Source: Desulfobulbus sp. (GTDB taxonomy: Bacteria > Desulfobacterota > Desulfobulbia > Desulfobulbales > Desulfobulbaceae). From it: 64,000 bases of DNA. Position 1 is the first letter of the stretch; each line of letters opens with the position of its first letter. Below are positions 54,156 to 62,831 of this stretch, in pieces. The notes under the pieces are model-generated. The model was not told where the DNA came from, searched no databases, and was given only the letters and a program-made list of their open reading frames with translations. Position numbers and translations under genes: made by a program. The stretch covers positions 62,001 through 126,000 of the forward strand of contig JAITGO010000006.1 of assembly GCA_031280615.1 (NCBI GenBank). The letters run 5' to 3'.

Positions 54156-55475
54156 GTGCTCTCTGGTATAAAAAATGACCTTCTTGAGGCCGGAAAAGAC
54201 GAAGGTTGTATTACCTTTCAACATCTCAACGAACTCCTCCCCGAACAGATAAAAGATCCCGGGGCCATCGAAGAACTTTTCGATTTTCTGGGCGAAAACA
54301 ATATCGAGATTGTCACCCAGGAAGAATCGGGCAAGCGCAAGACCCTTTCCGGCGAAGAATGGACCGGGAAAAAGTGCGGCGAAGACGAAACGGTTTCCGA
54401 CAGCCTGCCTGACAGCGAAGAGCACGAATCCGAGGAAACCACCACCACCTACTTGCGGGAAATGGGCCAGTTCGACCTGTTGACCCCGGAAGAGGAAGCC
54501 AAGTATTCCAAGACGATCCGGGAGGGATTCGATGCCATCATCGATGCCATCCGCCAGGATCAATCCGGCGTGTCCGAGATCAAGATGCTGGTCGACCGCA
54601 TCGACCTCTGGCAACGCCGCGACCCGACCCTCAAGCCGAAAAAGCAACAGCTCAATTATATGCGGCACTGTGTCAGCATTGCCAACCGGAATTATCCGGA
54701 AAGGCGCGAGCTGTTCGAGTTGAACACCAAAATCGAAGCCTACAACCGTTCGATCGAATTTGCCAAGGATTCGATGATCCGGGCCAATCTGCGCCTGGTG
54801 GTGTCCATTGCCAAACGTTACATGCATCAGGGGTTGACCCTGGCCGACCTGATCCAGGAAGGCAACCTCGGCCTGATGCGGGCCGTTTTTCGTTTTGACT
54901 ACAAAAAAGGCAATAAGTTTTCCACCTATGCCTCCTGGTGGATTCGCCAGGCCATCACCCGGGCCATCCTCGACAAGACCCGCACCATCCGGTTGCCGGT
55001 GCATTTCCTGGAGTTGCGGAGCCAGTTCTTCAAGGCCTTCTATTCGCTGTTGAAAGAACTGGGCCGCGAACCGACCCCGGTGGAAATCTCCAAGATGACC
55101 GACTTGCCCATGGACAAGATCCTGGCCATCCTGGAAGCCTCGCGCGAGCCCATTTCCCTCGAAACCCCGGTCGGCGACGACGACTCGACCTTGGGCGATT
55201 TCCTCGAGAACCAGGAATCCGAATCGCCTTACGACGCGGTGCAGAACAGGGAACTGGCCCATCGGGTGACCGAAGTGCTATCGACCCTGACCGACCGCGA
55301 GGAAAAGATCATCCGACTGCGGTTCGGCATCGGCGAAAAGGCGGAATACACCTTGGAGGAAATCGGCAAACGGTTCAACGTTTCCCGCGAGCGCATCCGG
55401 CAGATCGAAAAGAAGGCGCTCAACCGATTGCGGCACTCCAGCCGCCGGGAAAAGCTCCGTTTCTTCCTCGATTAG
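54156..55475 (+). CDS. RNA polymerase sigma factor, RpoD/SigA type
   Basis: A 439-residue sigma-70 protein starting at GTG 54156 with AGGAGAAGG upstream. A short region 1.1 is present at the N-terminus (ITFQHLNELLPEQIKDP). Region 1.2 follows (TYLREMGQFDLLTPEEE). Region 2 contains LRLVVSIAKRYMHQGLTLADLIQEGNLGL and FSTYASWWIRQAITRAI. Region 3 is followed by region 4 with the HTH FNVSRERIRQIEKKAL. The domain set matches a primary sigma factor, but it is shorter than a usual proteobacterial RpoD (about 580-610) because the non-conserved region is short. It could be the housekeeping factor or a group 2 relative. A strong terminator follows. Confidence 0.92.
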   Translation: MLSGIKNDLLEAGKDEGCITFQHLNELLPEQIKDPGAIEELFDFLGENNIEIVTQEESGKRKTLSGEEWTGKKCGEDETVSDSLPDSEEHESEETTTTYLREMGQFDLLTPEEEAKYSKTIREGFDAIIDAIRQDQSGVSEIKMLVDRIDLWQRRDPTLKPKKQQLNYMRHCVSIANRNYPERRELFELNTKIEAYNRSIEFAKDSMIRANLRLVVSIAKRYMHQGLTLADLIQEGNLGLMRAVFRFDYKKGNKFSTYASWWIRQAITRAILDKTRTIRLPVHFLELRSQFFKAFYSLLKELGREPTPVEISKMTDLPMDKILAILEASREPISLETPVGDDDSTLGDFLENQESESPYDAVQNRELAHRVTEVLSTLTDREEKIIRLRFGIGEKAEYTLEEIGKRFNVSRERIRQIEKKALNRLRHSSRREKLRFFLD

Positions 55476-55500
55476 TCTTTGTACCAATTTTGATGGAGCC

Positions 55501-55529
55501 AAGCCCCTTTTCAAGGGGCTTCTTTTTTT
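55501..55529 (+). terminator. Rho-independent terminator after sigma factor
   Basis: AAGCCCCTT (55501-55509) and AAGGGGCTT (55513-55521) form a perfect 9-bp stem with a 3-nt loop, followed by C and seven T's. It separates the sigma factor gene from the menaquinone operon. Confidence 0.92.
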
Positions 55530-55551
55530 GTTTTCGAGGTCCGTGCACGTT

Positions 55552-56646
55552 ATGGATGCGTATATCGAACAAGCAGGTTTGGGAAGAATTCTGGAAAAAG
55601 TCAAAGGCGGCGAACGGTTGACCCTTGCCGACGGTGCCACCTTGTACCGGCATCCCAACATCCTTGCCCTGGGCTACCTGGCCAACATCGTCAGGGAACG
55701 GAAAAACGGCAACCAAGCCTTTTTCATCTACAATCAACACGTCAACTATTCGAACATCTGCATCAATTTGTGCAAGTTCTGCGCATTCGGCAAGGAAAAA
55801 GGCCATGCCCTGGCCTACGAGATGACCTTGGAAGAGGTCAATGACAAGGTCAGGCAGCGGCTCGACGAGCCGATCGACGAGGTACACATTGTCGGCGGCC
55901 TTCATCCTGAGCTGCCTTTTTCTTATTATCTCGACATGTTGCGTGGAATCAAAGAGGTGCGGCCCGAAGTACACATCCAGGCCTTCACCTGCGTCGAGAT
56001 CCACCACCTGGCCCAGATGGCGGGCTTATCGGTGGAACAGACCCTGCGCCAATTGATCGATGCCGGCCTCGGTTCGATGCCCGGCGGCGGGGCCGAGGTG
56101 TTCAGTCCGCGCATCCGCCAGGCGACCTGCGAGAAAAAATTGTCCGGCGAAGGCTGGATCGAAGTGGCGAAAACCGCGCATCGGCTGGGGTTGAAGACCA
56201 ACGCCACCATGCTCTACGGCCACATCGAAACCATCGAAGAGCGGCTTGAGCATTTCGATGCCCTGCGCCGCGCCCAGGACGAGACCGGCGGTTTTCTGGC
56301 CTTCATCCCCCTGGCTTTTCATCCCAAGAATACCGCCATGGCGGAACACGCCAGCACCACCGGGATCAACGACCTCAAGAATATCGCGGTCAGCCGGCTG
56401 ATGCTCGACAACTTTCCCCACATCAAGGCCTACTGGGTGATGATCGGCCCCAAAATGGCTCAGGTGGCCCTGGCCTTTGGCGCGGACGATATGGACGGCA
56501 CGGTCAAGGAAGAGGTGATCACCCACATGGCCGGAGCGGAAACCGAGCAGGCGCTCGGCCATAAGACCCTGATCCGGCTGATCCAGGAGGCGGGACGGCA
56601 GCCGGTGCAACGCGACACCCTCTATAATGTCCTGGCTACCTATTGA
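55552..56646 (+). CDS. mqnE: Aminofutalosine synthase MqnE
   Basis: A 364-residue radical SAM enzyme of the futalosine menaquinone pathway. It joins 3-enolpyruvylbenzoate to SAM-derived adenosine to give aminofutalosine. The cluster-binding cysteines are C70, C74 and C77 (CINLCKFC), within HVNYSNICINLCKFCAFGKE, the form typical of MqnE rather than MqnC. IVGGLHPELPFSYYLDMLR and SMPGGGAEVFS are further family motifs. ATG 55552 is preceded by GAGGT. It is the first gene of an eight-gene rightward operon with very tight spacing. Confidence 0.93.
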   Translation: MDAYIEQAGLGRILEKVKGGERLTLADGATLYRHPNILALGYLANIVRERKNGNQAFFIYNQHVNYSNICINLCKFCAFGKEKGHALAYEMTLEEVNDKVRQRLDEPIDEVHIVGGLHPELPFSYYLDMLRGIKEVRPEVHIQAFTCVEIHHLAQMAGLSVEQTLRQLIDAGLGSMPGGGAEVFSPRIRQATCEKKLSGEGWIEVAKTAHRLGLKTNATMLYGHIETIEERLEHFDALRRAQDETGGFLAFIPLAFHPKNTAMAEHASTTGINDLKNIAVSRLMLDNFPHIKAYWVMIGPKMAQVALAFGADDMDGTVKEEVITHMAGAETEQALGHKTLIRLIQEAGRQPVQRDTLYNVLATY

Positions 56647-56651
56647 GCGGT

Positions 56652-57713
56652 ATGTTGCAGACCATCATCGCGAAAATTGAGTCCGGCCAGCGGATCGACG
56701 GCGAGGAATTCTTGTGCCTGGCGCAACAGGCCAGCCTCCATCAACTGGGTTTTCTGGCCCATGCCATCCGCATGCGGCTGCATCCGGAACCGCTGGTCAC
56801 CTATGTGATCGACCGCAACATCAACTACACCGATGTCTGTATCTCCGCCTGCAAGTTCTGCGCGTTTTTCAAGGCGCCGGAAGAAGGAGGCGGCGGGGTG
56901 CTGACCAAGGCGGAACTGGCGCAGAAAATCGCAGAAACCCAGGCCCTGGGAGGCACCCAGATCCTGCTTCAGGGCGGCCTGCATCCGGATTTGCCCCTGG
57001 AGTTTTACGAGGACATGCTCCGGTTCATGAAGGCCACCGGCATCCATATTCATGGATTTTCCCCGCCGGAGATCGTACATTTTTCCCGGATATCCGGTTG
57101 TTCGGTGACAACGGTGATCAAGCGGCTGATGGCCGCCGGACTCGATTCCATTCCCGGAGGCGGCGCCGAAATCCTCAGTAATCGGGTGCGGCGGGAACTG
57201 GCGCCGAACAAGTGCGATGCGGATCAATGGATCGAAGTGATGGCCACTGCCCACGACCTTGGCCTGCGCACCACGGCCACCATGATGTTCGGCCACATCG
57301 AGACCATGGCGGAGCGGCTTGAGCATTTGCAACGGGTGCGCGACCTGCAAGATAAGACCAATGGTTTCACCGCCTTCATTCCCTGGCCGTTCCAACCCGA
57401 CCATACCCCCTTGGCCGCCGCCCGCGCCATCGACAAGACCACGGCGATCAGCTATCTGCGCATCCTGGCCCTAAGCCGGATTTTCCTGGACAATGTCCCG
57501 AACATCCAGGCCTCCTGGGTGACCCAGGGACCGAAGATTGCCCAACTGTCGCTTTTTTTCGGCGCCAACGACTTCGGCTCCACCATGATCGAGGAAAACG
57601 TGGTGGCCGCGGCCGGAGTCCGTTTCCGGCTGTCGGAAGAGGAAATCAGGCGCCTGGTGACCGATGCCGGTTTCACTCCCAGGCAGCGGTTGATGGATTA
57701 CACCTTGGTGTGA
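56652..57713 (+). CDS. mqnC: Cyclic dehypoxanthinyl futalosine synthase MqnC
   Basis: A 353-residue radical SAM enzyme that cyclises dehypoxanthine futalosine. The cysteines C63, C67 and C70 lie in NINYTDVCISACKFCAFFK, the MqnC form of the motif. GGTQILLQGGLHPDLPLEFY, SIPGGGAEIL and FGANDFGSTMIEENVV are family hallmarks. It begins 5 bp after mqnE and overlaps the next gene by one base. ATG 56652 is chosen; an in-frame TTG at 56643 overlaps the mqnE stop. Confidence 0.94.
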   Translation: MLQTIIAKIESGQRIDGEEFLCLAQQASLHQLGFLAHAIRMRLHPEPLVTYVIDRNINYTDVCISACKFCAFFKAPEEGGGGVLTKAELAQKIAETQALGGTQILLQGGLHPDLPLEFYEDMLRFMKATGIHIHGFSPPEIVHFSRISGCSVTTVIKRLMAAGLDSIPGGGAEILSNRVRRELAPNKCDADQWIEVMATAHDLGLRTTATMMFGHIETMAERLEHLQRVRDLQDKTNGFTAFIPWPFQPDHTPLAAARAIDKTTAISYLRILALSRIFLDNVPNIQASWVTQGPKIAQLSLFFGANDFGSTMIEENVVAAAGVRFRLSEEEIRRLVTDAGFTPRQRLMDYTLV

Positions 57714-58939
57714 TGGCCCCCGACTCGATCCGCATTCACAGTGCCGCCTGGGTCGTCCCGGTCGACGGCGCTCCCATCAGAAACGGCGGAGTCGCCGAAA
57801 AAGACGGCATGCTGCTCGAGGTCGGCGAAACCGCGCGGCTTGGCCGGCAATATCCAGGGGCAACGGTGAACGAACACCGCCGCATGGCCCTGACCCCGGC
57901 GTTGGTCAACGCCCACATTCATCTGGAACTTTCGCATTTGGCCGCCTTGGCCGCCTCGCCCCTCGATACCGCCTTCACCGGCTGGATCAACCGACTGTTG
58001 CAGCTCCGTGACCGCCTCGGCGCGACCGGGGAGCTGGCAGAACAGGCAGCCCGCCGTATTGCCGAAAACCAGTATCGCAGCGGCATCGGCCTGCTGGCCG
58101 ATATCGGCAACACCGGCATCGGCCGCTCGTTGGCCGCCTCTTTTCCCGGCCAGTTGCTGCCTTTTGCGGAATATCTCGGCCTGGCCGAACGCAGCCTGGC
58201 CAAAAACATGCAACGGCTTGCACAAGAAGACGATGCCGCGCTCTGTTCCGGCCACGCCCCGTACTCCACACATCCCCGCCTGCTGCGTCGGCTGAAGGAA
58301 CGGGCCAGAACGCTGGGACATGTCTTTCCCATCCACACCGCCGAACCCGCAGCCGAAGGCGAAATGATCCGGGAGGGCAGGGGGGAGATGGTGGAATTCA
58401 TCCGCCAGCGCGGCTTTTGGGACGGTTCCTTCGTTCCCCGTGGCAGCGGCGGCACGATCCACTATTTCCGCGATCTCGGCCTGCTCGACAGCCGCACCCT
58501 GTGCATTCACGCCATCCATGTGACCGACGAGGAAATCCGGATCATGGCCGGGGAGGGCGTCAAGGTCTGCCTTTGCCCTGGCAGCAATCAATTTCTGCGC
58601 ACCGGCACGCCACCGGTGCGCGCCTATCTCGATCATGGTATGTTGCCGGCTTTAGGCACCGACAGCTCGGCCAGCAATCCACGGCTTTCCCTGTGGCGGG
58701 AAATGCGGCTGCTGGCCATGGCGCATCCCGCGGTGCAGGCGGCGGAGATCTTCCGCATGGCCACTCTTGGCGGAGCCCAGGCCCTGGGCATGGACAGGCA
58801 TCTGGGCACCCTGGCTGCCGGCAAAAAGGCGGATTTGCTGGCCGTGCCGCTGCCCGAGGATGTGGAGAACGAGGAACAGCTCTATCGTTTTTTGGTGGAA
58901 CACGGCGAACAGGCCGAGTTAGACCGGATTTTGCAGTGA
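57713..58939 (+). CDS. mqnX: Amidohydrolase, probable aminodeoxyfutalosine deaminase
   Basis: A 408-residue amidohydrolase-superfamily protein. Metal and catalytic residues are visible as HIHLELSH (about 68-75), GHAPYSTHP, FPIHTAEPAAE, CIHAIHV and GTDSSASNP. In the futalosine pathway some bacteria deaminate aminofutalosine to futalosine with such an enzyme. Its position between mqnC and mqnA makes this the best assignment, though chlorohydrolase/cytosine-deaminase relatives are hard to separate by eye. ATG 57713 overlaps the mqnC stop by one base, indicating coupled translation. Confidence 0.8.
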   Translation: MAPDSIRIHSAAWVVPVDGAPIRNGGVAEKDGMLLEVGETARLGRQYPGATVNEHRRMALTPALVNAHIHLELSHLAALAASPLDTAFTGWINRLLQLRDRLGATGELAEQAARRIAENQYRSGIGLLADIGNTGIGRSLAASFPGQLLPFAEYLGLAERSLAKNMQRLAQEDDAALCSGHAPYSTHPRLLRRLKERARTLGHVFPIHTAEPAAEGEMIREGRGEMVEFIRQRGFWDGSFVPRGSGGTIHYFRDLGLLDSRTLCIHAIHVTDEEIRIMAGEGVKVCLCPGSNQFLRTGTPPVRAYLDHGMLPALGTDSSASNPRLSLWREMRLLAMAHPAVQAAEIFRMATLGGAQALGMDRHLGTLAAGKKADLLAVPLPEDVENEEQLYRFLVEHGEQAELDRILQ

Positions 58940-58949
58940 GGCACGATCG

Positions 58950-59774
58950 ATGGCACGCATAGGCATGGTGAATTATATAAACGTTGCCCCTATCTACGAG
59001 ATATGGAAGGAACAGATCCTGCCGGCCGACTGGCAGGTGGTCGAGGGGCAGCCGAGCCAACTCAACATGTTGCTGGCCGAGGACCGGATCGACATGGGCT
59101 TTGTCTCTTCCTATGCCTATGCCGCCCGGCCCGAGCACTACCAGATCCTGGCCGACCTCTCGATCAGTGCCACCGGCCCGGTGGGCTCGGTTTTCCTCTT
59201 TTCCCAGGCCGAACCCGAAACCCTGGACGACAAACTGATCCGCCTGACCGGCCAATCCGACACCTCGGTCCGCCTGGTTAAGATCATTCTGGAGGAATTC
59301 TATCGGGTCAAGCCGCGCTACGAGATCGGCGAGGTCTGCGGCGAAGGCGTGCGGCTGGATGGCGTCAGCGCGGTGCTGGCTATCGGCGACGACGCCCTGC
59401 GGCTGCGGTCCGGAGGACCGTATCCGGTGCAGCTGGATCTGGGCGAGGTGTGGCACGAGAGAACCGGCCTGCCCTTTGTGTTTTCGGTGTGCGCGGTGCG
59501 CGAGGCATTTTTGACCGAACAGCCGGAAAACGCCAGGGCCATCCGCAAGATGCTGGTCGAATGCCGACAGCAGGGCGCTGTGCGGATGGCCGAGATCTGC
59601 GACCGGGTTGCCCGCCGCATTCCCATGGATTGCGAAACCTGTTCGGCCTATCTCATGGGCATCCAGCACGACCTTTCACCGGTGAAATGCCAGGCTCTGG
59701 AGCGTTTCTTCCAGTATTTGATCGACCGTGGCGAGGCACCGCCCTCGGCCCTGCCCCTGAAGATATTCCAATAA
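58950..59774 (+). CDS. mqnA: Chorismate dehydratase MqnA
   Basis: A 274-residue protein with a periplasmic-binding-protein-like fold but no signal peptide. It dehydrates chorismate to 3-enolpyruvylbenzoate, the first menaquinone step. The N-terminal RIGMVNYINVAPIY with the following QPSQLNMLLAEDRIDMGFVSSYAYA is the MqnA signature. GIGDDALRL-like IGDDALRL and ERTGLPFVFSVCAVR follow. It lies 10 bp after the deaminase gene. It competes with the salicylate synthase at 27249 for chorismate. Confidence 0.93.
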   Translation: MARIGMVNYINVAPIYEIWKEQILPADWQVVEGQPSQLNMLLAEDRIDMGFVSSYAYAARPEHYQILADLSISATGPVGSVFLFSQAEPETLDDKLIRLTGQSDTSVRLVKIILEEFYRVKPRYEIGEVCGEGVRLDGVSAVLAIGDDALRLRSGGPYPVQLDLGEVWHERTGLPFVFSVCAVREAFLTEQPENARAIRKMLVECRQQGAVRMAEICDRVARRIPMDCETCSAYLMGIQHDLSPVKCQALERFFQYLIDRGEAPPSALPLKIFQ

Positions 59775-59817
59775 ACCCGGCCGCAACCCCCGGCCGGAGT
59801 ATGCCAACGATGCCCGC

Positions 59818-60537
59818 ATGAACGATATGCAATCCCCTGACGCCAAGAAGAAATTCGTTCGCGAGAAATTTTCTTCGATCAGCGGCCGGTACGATCTCCT
59901 CAATTCGCTGCTCTCCCTGCAGATCGACCGTTACTGGCGCTGGCGGACCACCCGGCTGCTGCGCGCATTCCCCGACGGCTGGGTGCTCGATCTCTGTGCC
60001 GGCACCTTGCCGCTGGCCCTGGAGCTGACCCGCCAGGCCGAAGCCAGAAGAGTGCTGGCCGTCGATTTCTGCGAGGACATGCTGCGAGCCGGTGCCAGGG
60101 CCCTTCCGGACGATAACCGCAGGGACCGGATTGTTCCGGTCTGCGGCGACGGCGAGGTCATTCCGGCTCCGTCCGGCATGTTCTGGGGCTGCACCGTGGC
60201 CTTCGGGGTGCGCAACCTGTCCCGGACCCTGCAGGGCCTGCGCGAAATGCACCGCATCCTGCGGCCTGCGGGCAAGCTGCTGATTCTTGAATTTTCCCGG
60301 CCCACCAACCCGATCGTCGCACCCATCTACACTTTCTATTTGAACCGGGTGCTGCCGGCCATCGCCGGGCTGATTTCCGGCGACAAGGAGGCGTATCAAT
60401 ATCTGGCATCCTCGATCGCCGCCTTCTACGAGCCGGAGGAACTGCTGACCATGATGCGCGATGCCGGTTTCGCAACGGCGACCCGGTTGCCGCTGACTTT
60501 CGGCATCGTCTCTATCTACATCGGCATCAAGGAGTGA
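59818..60537 (+). CDS. menG: Demethylmenaquinone methyltransferase MenG/UbiE
   Basis: A 239-residue class I methyltransferase that adds the last methyl group to demethylmenaquinone. FVREKFSSISGRYDLLNSLLSL is the UbiE signature 1 region. VLDLCAGTLPLALELT is motif I, VAFGVRNLSRTLQGLREMHRIL is signature 2 and LLILEFSRP follows. Length is normal. It starts 43 bp after mqnA and is followed by ubiX two bases after its stop. Confidence 0.93.
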   Translation: MNDMQSPDAKKKFVREKFSSISGRYDLLNSLLSLQIDRYWRWRTTRLLRAFPDGWVLDLCAGTLPLALELTRQAEARRVLAVDFCEDMLRAGARALPDDNRRDRIVPVCGDGEVIPAPSGMFWGCTVAFGVRNLSRTLQGLREMHRILRPAGKLLILEFSRPTNPIVAPIYTFYLNRVLPAIAGLISGDKEAYQYLASSIAAFYEPEELLTMMRDAGFATATRLPLTFGIVSIYIGIKE

Positions 60538-60539
60538 GC

Positions 60540-61112
60540 ATGGCGCAGTGTCGACGCATTCTTCTGGGCATCACCGGCGCCACCGGCATGCTCTATCTCC
60601 CGGCCCTGCTCGAGTTGCTGGCCGATCAATCCATCGAGGTCCACGGCATCGCCTCCGAGACGGGGCGCAAGGTGCTGGCCTTTGAATTGGGCCTGGTGCC
60701 GGAACAGTTGCCTCTGGTGAGCAGTTGGTTTGCGCCCGAGGATTTCTTCGCGCCACCGGCTTCCGGGTCCGCCCGTTACGACGCCATGGTCGTACTGCCG
60801 TGCAGCATGGGCAGCCTGGCGGCCATTGCCAACGGCTGTTGCGGCAATCTGATCCACCGCAGCGCCGATGTCGCCCTCAAGGAACGGCGCCCCCTGCTGC
60901 TGGCCGTGCGGGAAACGCCGCTCAACCGGACCCATCTACGCAACATGCTGGCCGCCCACGAGGCCGGGGCGATCATCTGCCCGCCCATGCCCTCGTTCTA
61001 CCATCACCCGCGCACCACCGAGGACTTGGCCCGCCATTTTGCCGCCCGGCTTTGCGATGTGCTGGGCATCCCGGTGGAAGATGGACGTATAGATCGTTGG
61101 CAGGAGGGATGA
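60540..61112 (+). CDS. ubiX: Flavin prenyltransferase UbiX family
   Basis: A 190-residue flavoprotein. The N-terminal RILLGITGATGMLYLPALLELL binds FMN, MVVLPCSMGSLAAIANG is the Ser/Cys-rich phosphate loop, and LAVRETPLNRTHLRNML and ICPPMPSFY complete the family pattern. UbiX makes prenylated FMN for UbiD-type decarboxylases. In the futalosine route the naphthoate carboxyl must be removed by such a pair. The UbiD partner is not in this window. ATG 60540 has AAGGAG five bases upstream. It overlaps the next reading frame. Confidence 0.92.
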   Translation: MAQCRRILLGITGATGMLYLPALLELLADQSIEVHGIASETGRKVLAFELGLVPEQLPLVSSWFAPEDFFAPPASGSARYDAMVVLPCSMGSLAAIANGCCGNLIHRSADVALKERRPLLLAVRETPLNRTHLRNMLAAHEAGAIICPPMPSFYHHPRTTEDLARHFAARLCDVLGIPVEDGRIDRWQEG

Positions 61113-61114
61113 GC

Positions 61115-61972
61115 ATGTGGCACAAACTCAAAATCCTGTTGGAGATGATCAAGTTCGAACACACGGTGTTCGCCATGCCTTTTGCCCTGATGGGCGCCTT
61201 TCTCGCCGCCCGGGGGCTCCCCTCGTTGCAGGTGTTTTTTTGGGTGATCCTGGCCATGGTCGGTGCCCGTACCTGCGCTATGGGGTTCAACCGAATCGTC
61301 GACTGCCGCTTCGACGCCGCCAATCCCCGTACAGCCAGCCGCGCCCTGCCGGCCGGCCAGGTGAGCCTACTCGAATCCTGGGCCATGGTGATCGTGGCGG
61401 GTTTGCTGTTCTTTTTCGCCTGTTTCATGCTCAATCCCCTGACCCTGCAGCTGGCACCGTTGGCCCTGGGGCTGACGCTTTTCTACTCGCTCACCAAACG
61501 GTTCACCTGGCTGTGCCACGTGGTGCTCGGGCTGGCGCTGGCCTTCTCCCCTTTGGGCGGCTGGGTGGCGGTATCCGCCAGTTTTCAGGGATATCCGTGG
61601 GTGCTGTCGTTGGGCGTGCTGTTCTGGGTGGCCGGATTCGACTGCGTCTACGCCTGTCTGGACGCCGATTTCGACCGCGAGGCCGGCCTGTTTTCCATGC
61701 CCTCGATCTTTGGCCGCCAAAACGGTTTCCGGATCGCCGTGGCCTTTCATGTCCTGGCCTTTCTCCTCTTCATCCTGACCGGGCTGCAAACCGGACTCAA
61801 CTACTGGTATTACGGCGGCATCGCGGTCACGGGCGGGGCGTTGTTCTACCAGCATCTCATCGTCACGCCCAAGGATCTCTCCCGGATCAAACAATCGTTT
61901 TTTTCCATGAACGGCTTGATTTCCCTGACCCTTTTCGTTGCCACCTGCCTTGCCTTGGCAACCGGTGCCTGA
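61115..61972 (+). CDS. mqnP: UbiA-family polyprenyltransferase, probable MqnP
   Basis: A 285-residue integral membrane prenyltransferase with about eight helices. The first Asp-rich motif is NRIVDCRFDAANPRT and the second is DCVYACLDADFDREAG. In this operon it should attach the isoprenoid tail to 1,4-dihydroxy-6-naphthoate. ATG 61115 has AGGAGG at the right distance; an ATG at 61109 is too close to that site. It starts just after the ubiX stop and is followed after one base by the DUF3108 gene. Confidence 0.9.
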   Translation: MWHKLKILLEMIKFEHTVFAMPFALMGAFLAARGLPSLQVFFWVILAMVGARTCAMGFNRIVDCRFDAANPRTASRALPAGQVSLLESWAMVIVAGLLFFFACFMLNPLTLQLAPLALGLTLFYSLTKRFTWLCHVVLGLALAFSPLGGWVAVSASFQGYPWVLSLGVLFWVAGFDCVYACLDADFDREAGLFSMPSIFGRQNGFRIAVAFHVLAFLLFILTGLQTGLNYWYYGGIAVTGGALFYQHLIVTPKDLSRIKQSFFSMNGLISLTLFVATCLALATGA

Positions 61973-61973
61973 C

Positions 61974-62795
61974 ATGCCCTTGGCCATTATCGTCTGTCTG
62001 CTGACCATCCTGCTGAGCGGTCCGGTTGCCGCGGCCGAAGCCGAGCCCACCGAAACCCGGCCTTCGCAGGTCGATCCGGAAGTGCTCGCCGTCGTCTTTT
62101 CCGGGGCCGAGATCCTGCACTATGCGGTCAGCTGGAGCGGCGGCCTCAAGATCGGCGATATCTACATGGATATCCACAAGCAGCAGGGCAGGGAAGACGC
62201 CTATGCCATCTCGGCAAAGGTCAAGGATTACGGCCCGCTGGAGGTGTTTTATCCGGTGGACGACCGGTTCGTCTGCTTCGTCAGCGGGCCGATGAAGCTA
62301 CCGTACCGCTACGAGGTCGAGCAAAAGGAGGGATTCGGCAAGAAAATTACCCGACTGACCCGTTACGATCAGGACAAGCGGATGGTTTGGTACCGGAAAA
62401 ACAAGGAAGAGGAGCAACAGTTCGAGCTCACCGGTTCGGTTTACAACGAATTCGCCTCGTTCATCATCACCAGGGCCCTGGTGCTCCGCGAGGGTGAACC
62501 CATTGTGGTTCCGACCTTTGCCGACAGAAAGCGGCATGAGGTGCAGGTGTCGCTCGTCAACCGGGAAGAGCGGGAAACCATGTTTGGCAAAAAAGCAACC
62601 TTGGTGGTCCAGCCCAAAATGGAATTCAAGGGGCTGTACGAGAAAAGCGGCAACACCACCCTCTGGCTCACCGACGACCGGTGCAGGGTACCGGTGGAGA
62701 TCCATTCCAGGATCGTGATCGGCTCGTTGGTGGCGGAACTGGTCGACTACTCCAATCCCGCCTGTCCCGAGTTGACCAAGGCGAAGAATCGTTGA
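61974..62795 (+). CDS. DUF3108 protein, exported
   Basis: A 273-residue protein with an N-terminal signal peptide (MPLAIIVCLLTILLSGPVAAA). The body matches the DUF3108 pattern: LHYAVSWSGGLKIGDIYMDI, the YPVDDRF segment, NEFASFIITRAL and PVEIHSRIVIGSLVAEL near the end. The family has a beta-rich fold and no established function. The gene begins one base after mqnP, so it is part of the menaquinone transcription unit, but a link to quinone chemistry is not proven. Confidence 0.85.
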   Translation: MPLAIIVCLLTILLSGPVAAAEAEPTETRPSQVDPEVLAVVFSGAEILHYAVSWSGGLKIGDIYMDIHKQQGREDAYAISAKVKDYGPLEVFYPVDDRFVCFVSGPMKLPYRYEVEQKEGFGKKITRLTRYDQDKRMVWYRKNKEEEQQFELTGSVYNEFASFIITRALVLREGEPIVVPTFADRKRHEVQVSLVNREERETMFGKKATLVVQPKMEFKGLYEKSGNTTLWLTDDRCRVPVEIHSRIVIGSLVAELVDYSNPACPELTKAKNR

Positions 62796-62807
62796 TGGTT
62801 GAGAGAT

Positions 62808-62831
62808 GGCCGACCGAACAACCGGTCAGCC
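62808..62831. terminator. Hairpin between convergent DUF3108 and Hsp20 genes
   Basis: GGCCGACCG (62808-62816) and CGGTCAGCC (62823-62831) pair with one G-U around a 6-nt loop. It lies where the two convergent genes end and overlaps the Hsp20 stop. There is no T-tract, so this is a weak terminator candidate. Confidence 0.4.
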
